Shown here: in pieces, positions 63,559-64,000 of the stretch | Numbering within the stretch: position 1 is the first letter of the stretch | How the letters are laid out: each line of letters starts with the position of its first letter | Source of the DNA: JAICMB01 sp035295125 | GTDB lineage: Bacteria > Acidobacteriota > Terriglobia > Bryobacterales > Bryobacteraceae | Length of the DNA: 64,000 bases | Direction of reading: 5' to 3' | NCBI GenBank assembly: GCA_035295125.1 | Contig: DATGJP010000115.1 | Span: forward strand, 1-64,000 | Translations under genes and position numbers: made by a program | The notes under the pieces: generated by a model | Told to the model about the DNA's origin: nothing | The model's input: the letters and a program-made list of their open reading frames with translations, nothing else | Database searches by the model: none

Positions 63559-64000
63559 CTACGCCGCTGCCAGCGTGGCCCTGCGGAACGTGCGGAAACC
63601 TGCAAAGCGGGACTGCTTGCCAAGTTGCCGCTCGATGCGGAGGAACTGGTTAAACTTCGCCACCCGTTCGCTGCGGCACGCCGAGCCCGTCTTAATATGG
63701 CCCGCGCCCGTTGCGACCGTGAGGTCGGCAATGAAGGTATCTTCCGTCTCGCCCGAACGGTGCGAAACAAAGCATCGGTACCCATTGGCGCGTGCCAGCT
63801 CGATCGTGTTCAACGTCTCGGTAACCGTCCCGATCTGGTTGAGCTTGATGAGAATCGAGTTTGCGACTCCGCGGTCGATACCTTCCTTCAGGATTGCCGG
63901 GTTGGTGCAGAAAATGTCATCCCCCACAAGCTCGATCTTTGATCCGAGTTGCTGCGTCAATTGCTTCCACCCGGCCCAGTCGTTCTCGCCCATTCCGTCT
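63559..64000 (-). CDS. eno: Enolase, C-terminal part (runs off the window)
   Basis: The last 147 or so residues of phosphopyruvate hydratase; the 5' end lies beyond 64000. Enolase marks: DDIFCTNPAILKEGI, SILIKLNQIGTVTET with the catalytic Lys, FVSHRSGETEDTFIADLTVA with the catalytic His, and GHIKTGSACRSERVAKFNQ with the second Lys. The tail after QFLRIERQLG is somewhat longer than usual and Arg/Phe-rich. The enzyme interconverts 2-phosphoglycerate and phosphoenolpyruvate in glycolysis. The gene looks intact in what is seen. Confidence 0.93.
   Translation of the reverse strand, partial: DGMGENDWAGWKQLTQQLGSKIELVGDDIFCTNPAILKEGIDRGVANSILIKLNQIGTVTETLNTIELARANGYRCFVSHRSGETEDTFIADLTVATGAGHIKTGSACRSERVAKFNQFLRIERQLGKQSRFAGFRTFRRATLAAA

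Overview
This window looks like chromosomal DNA of an acidobacterium, most likely a Bryobacterales / 'Candidatus Solibacter'-type organism. The call is an inference from content: G+C-rich genes, very large secreted SBBP/BACON and YVTN-repeat proteins, a sortilin-like BNR-repeat protein, a TonB-dependent receptor with sigma and anti-sigma genes, remnants of a MacB-like permease, and many short palindromic repeats between genes. No rRNA, tRNA, CRISPR array, intact transposase or phage gene was found.

Layout. Positions 1-18,000 hold mostly single genes: DUF1684, a small Cys protein, a YfhO-like membrane protein, a SpoIIE-type phosphatase, a BNR-repeat secreted protein, a TIM-barrel isomerase, a 1666-residue SBBP+BACON protein, a 52-residue zinc-ribbon protein, an N-acyl-D-amino-acid deacylase and a FecR-domain protein. 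Positions 18,157-22,053 are a tight operon, cdaA-ybbR-glmM plus a nitronate monooxygenase, linking c-di-AMP synthesis to cell-wall precursor supply. Next come miaB with a bifunctional-nuclease gene, a response-regulator diguanylate cyclase with an intact I-site, a porin, an M20 peptidase overlapping an EamA transporter, an HtrA protease, a GH13 glucosidase, an overlapping PDZ-sensor histidine kinase / NtrC-type regulator pair, a ThDP enzyme, a DksA/TraR protein, a second TIM-barrel protein, an ARPP-1 protein and a fatty-acid desaturase. Positions 43,300-48,824 carry a membrane protein, a PA14 protein, a TonB-dependent receptor, an ECF sigma factor and a membrane anti-sigma factor whose outer domain resembles an HNH nuclease that has lost its key His.

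From 48,825 to about 63,500 coding density falls. This part holds a broken serine beta-lactamase, the tail of a MacB-like permease and a scrap of serine recombinase, set around intact genes: a 1451-residue YVTN protein, a DUF711 protein, a second SpoIIE-type phosphatase, DUF1905 and small secreted proteins. The window ends inside the enolase gene.

The most unusual points are the anti-sigma/HNH-like fusion, a triplicated C-terminal module shared by the two giant secreted proteins, a dispersed family of palindromic repeats (one copy read in frame inside the ThDP enzyme, one joined to a truncated SRPBCC gene), and several small Cys-rich genes.
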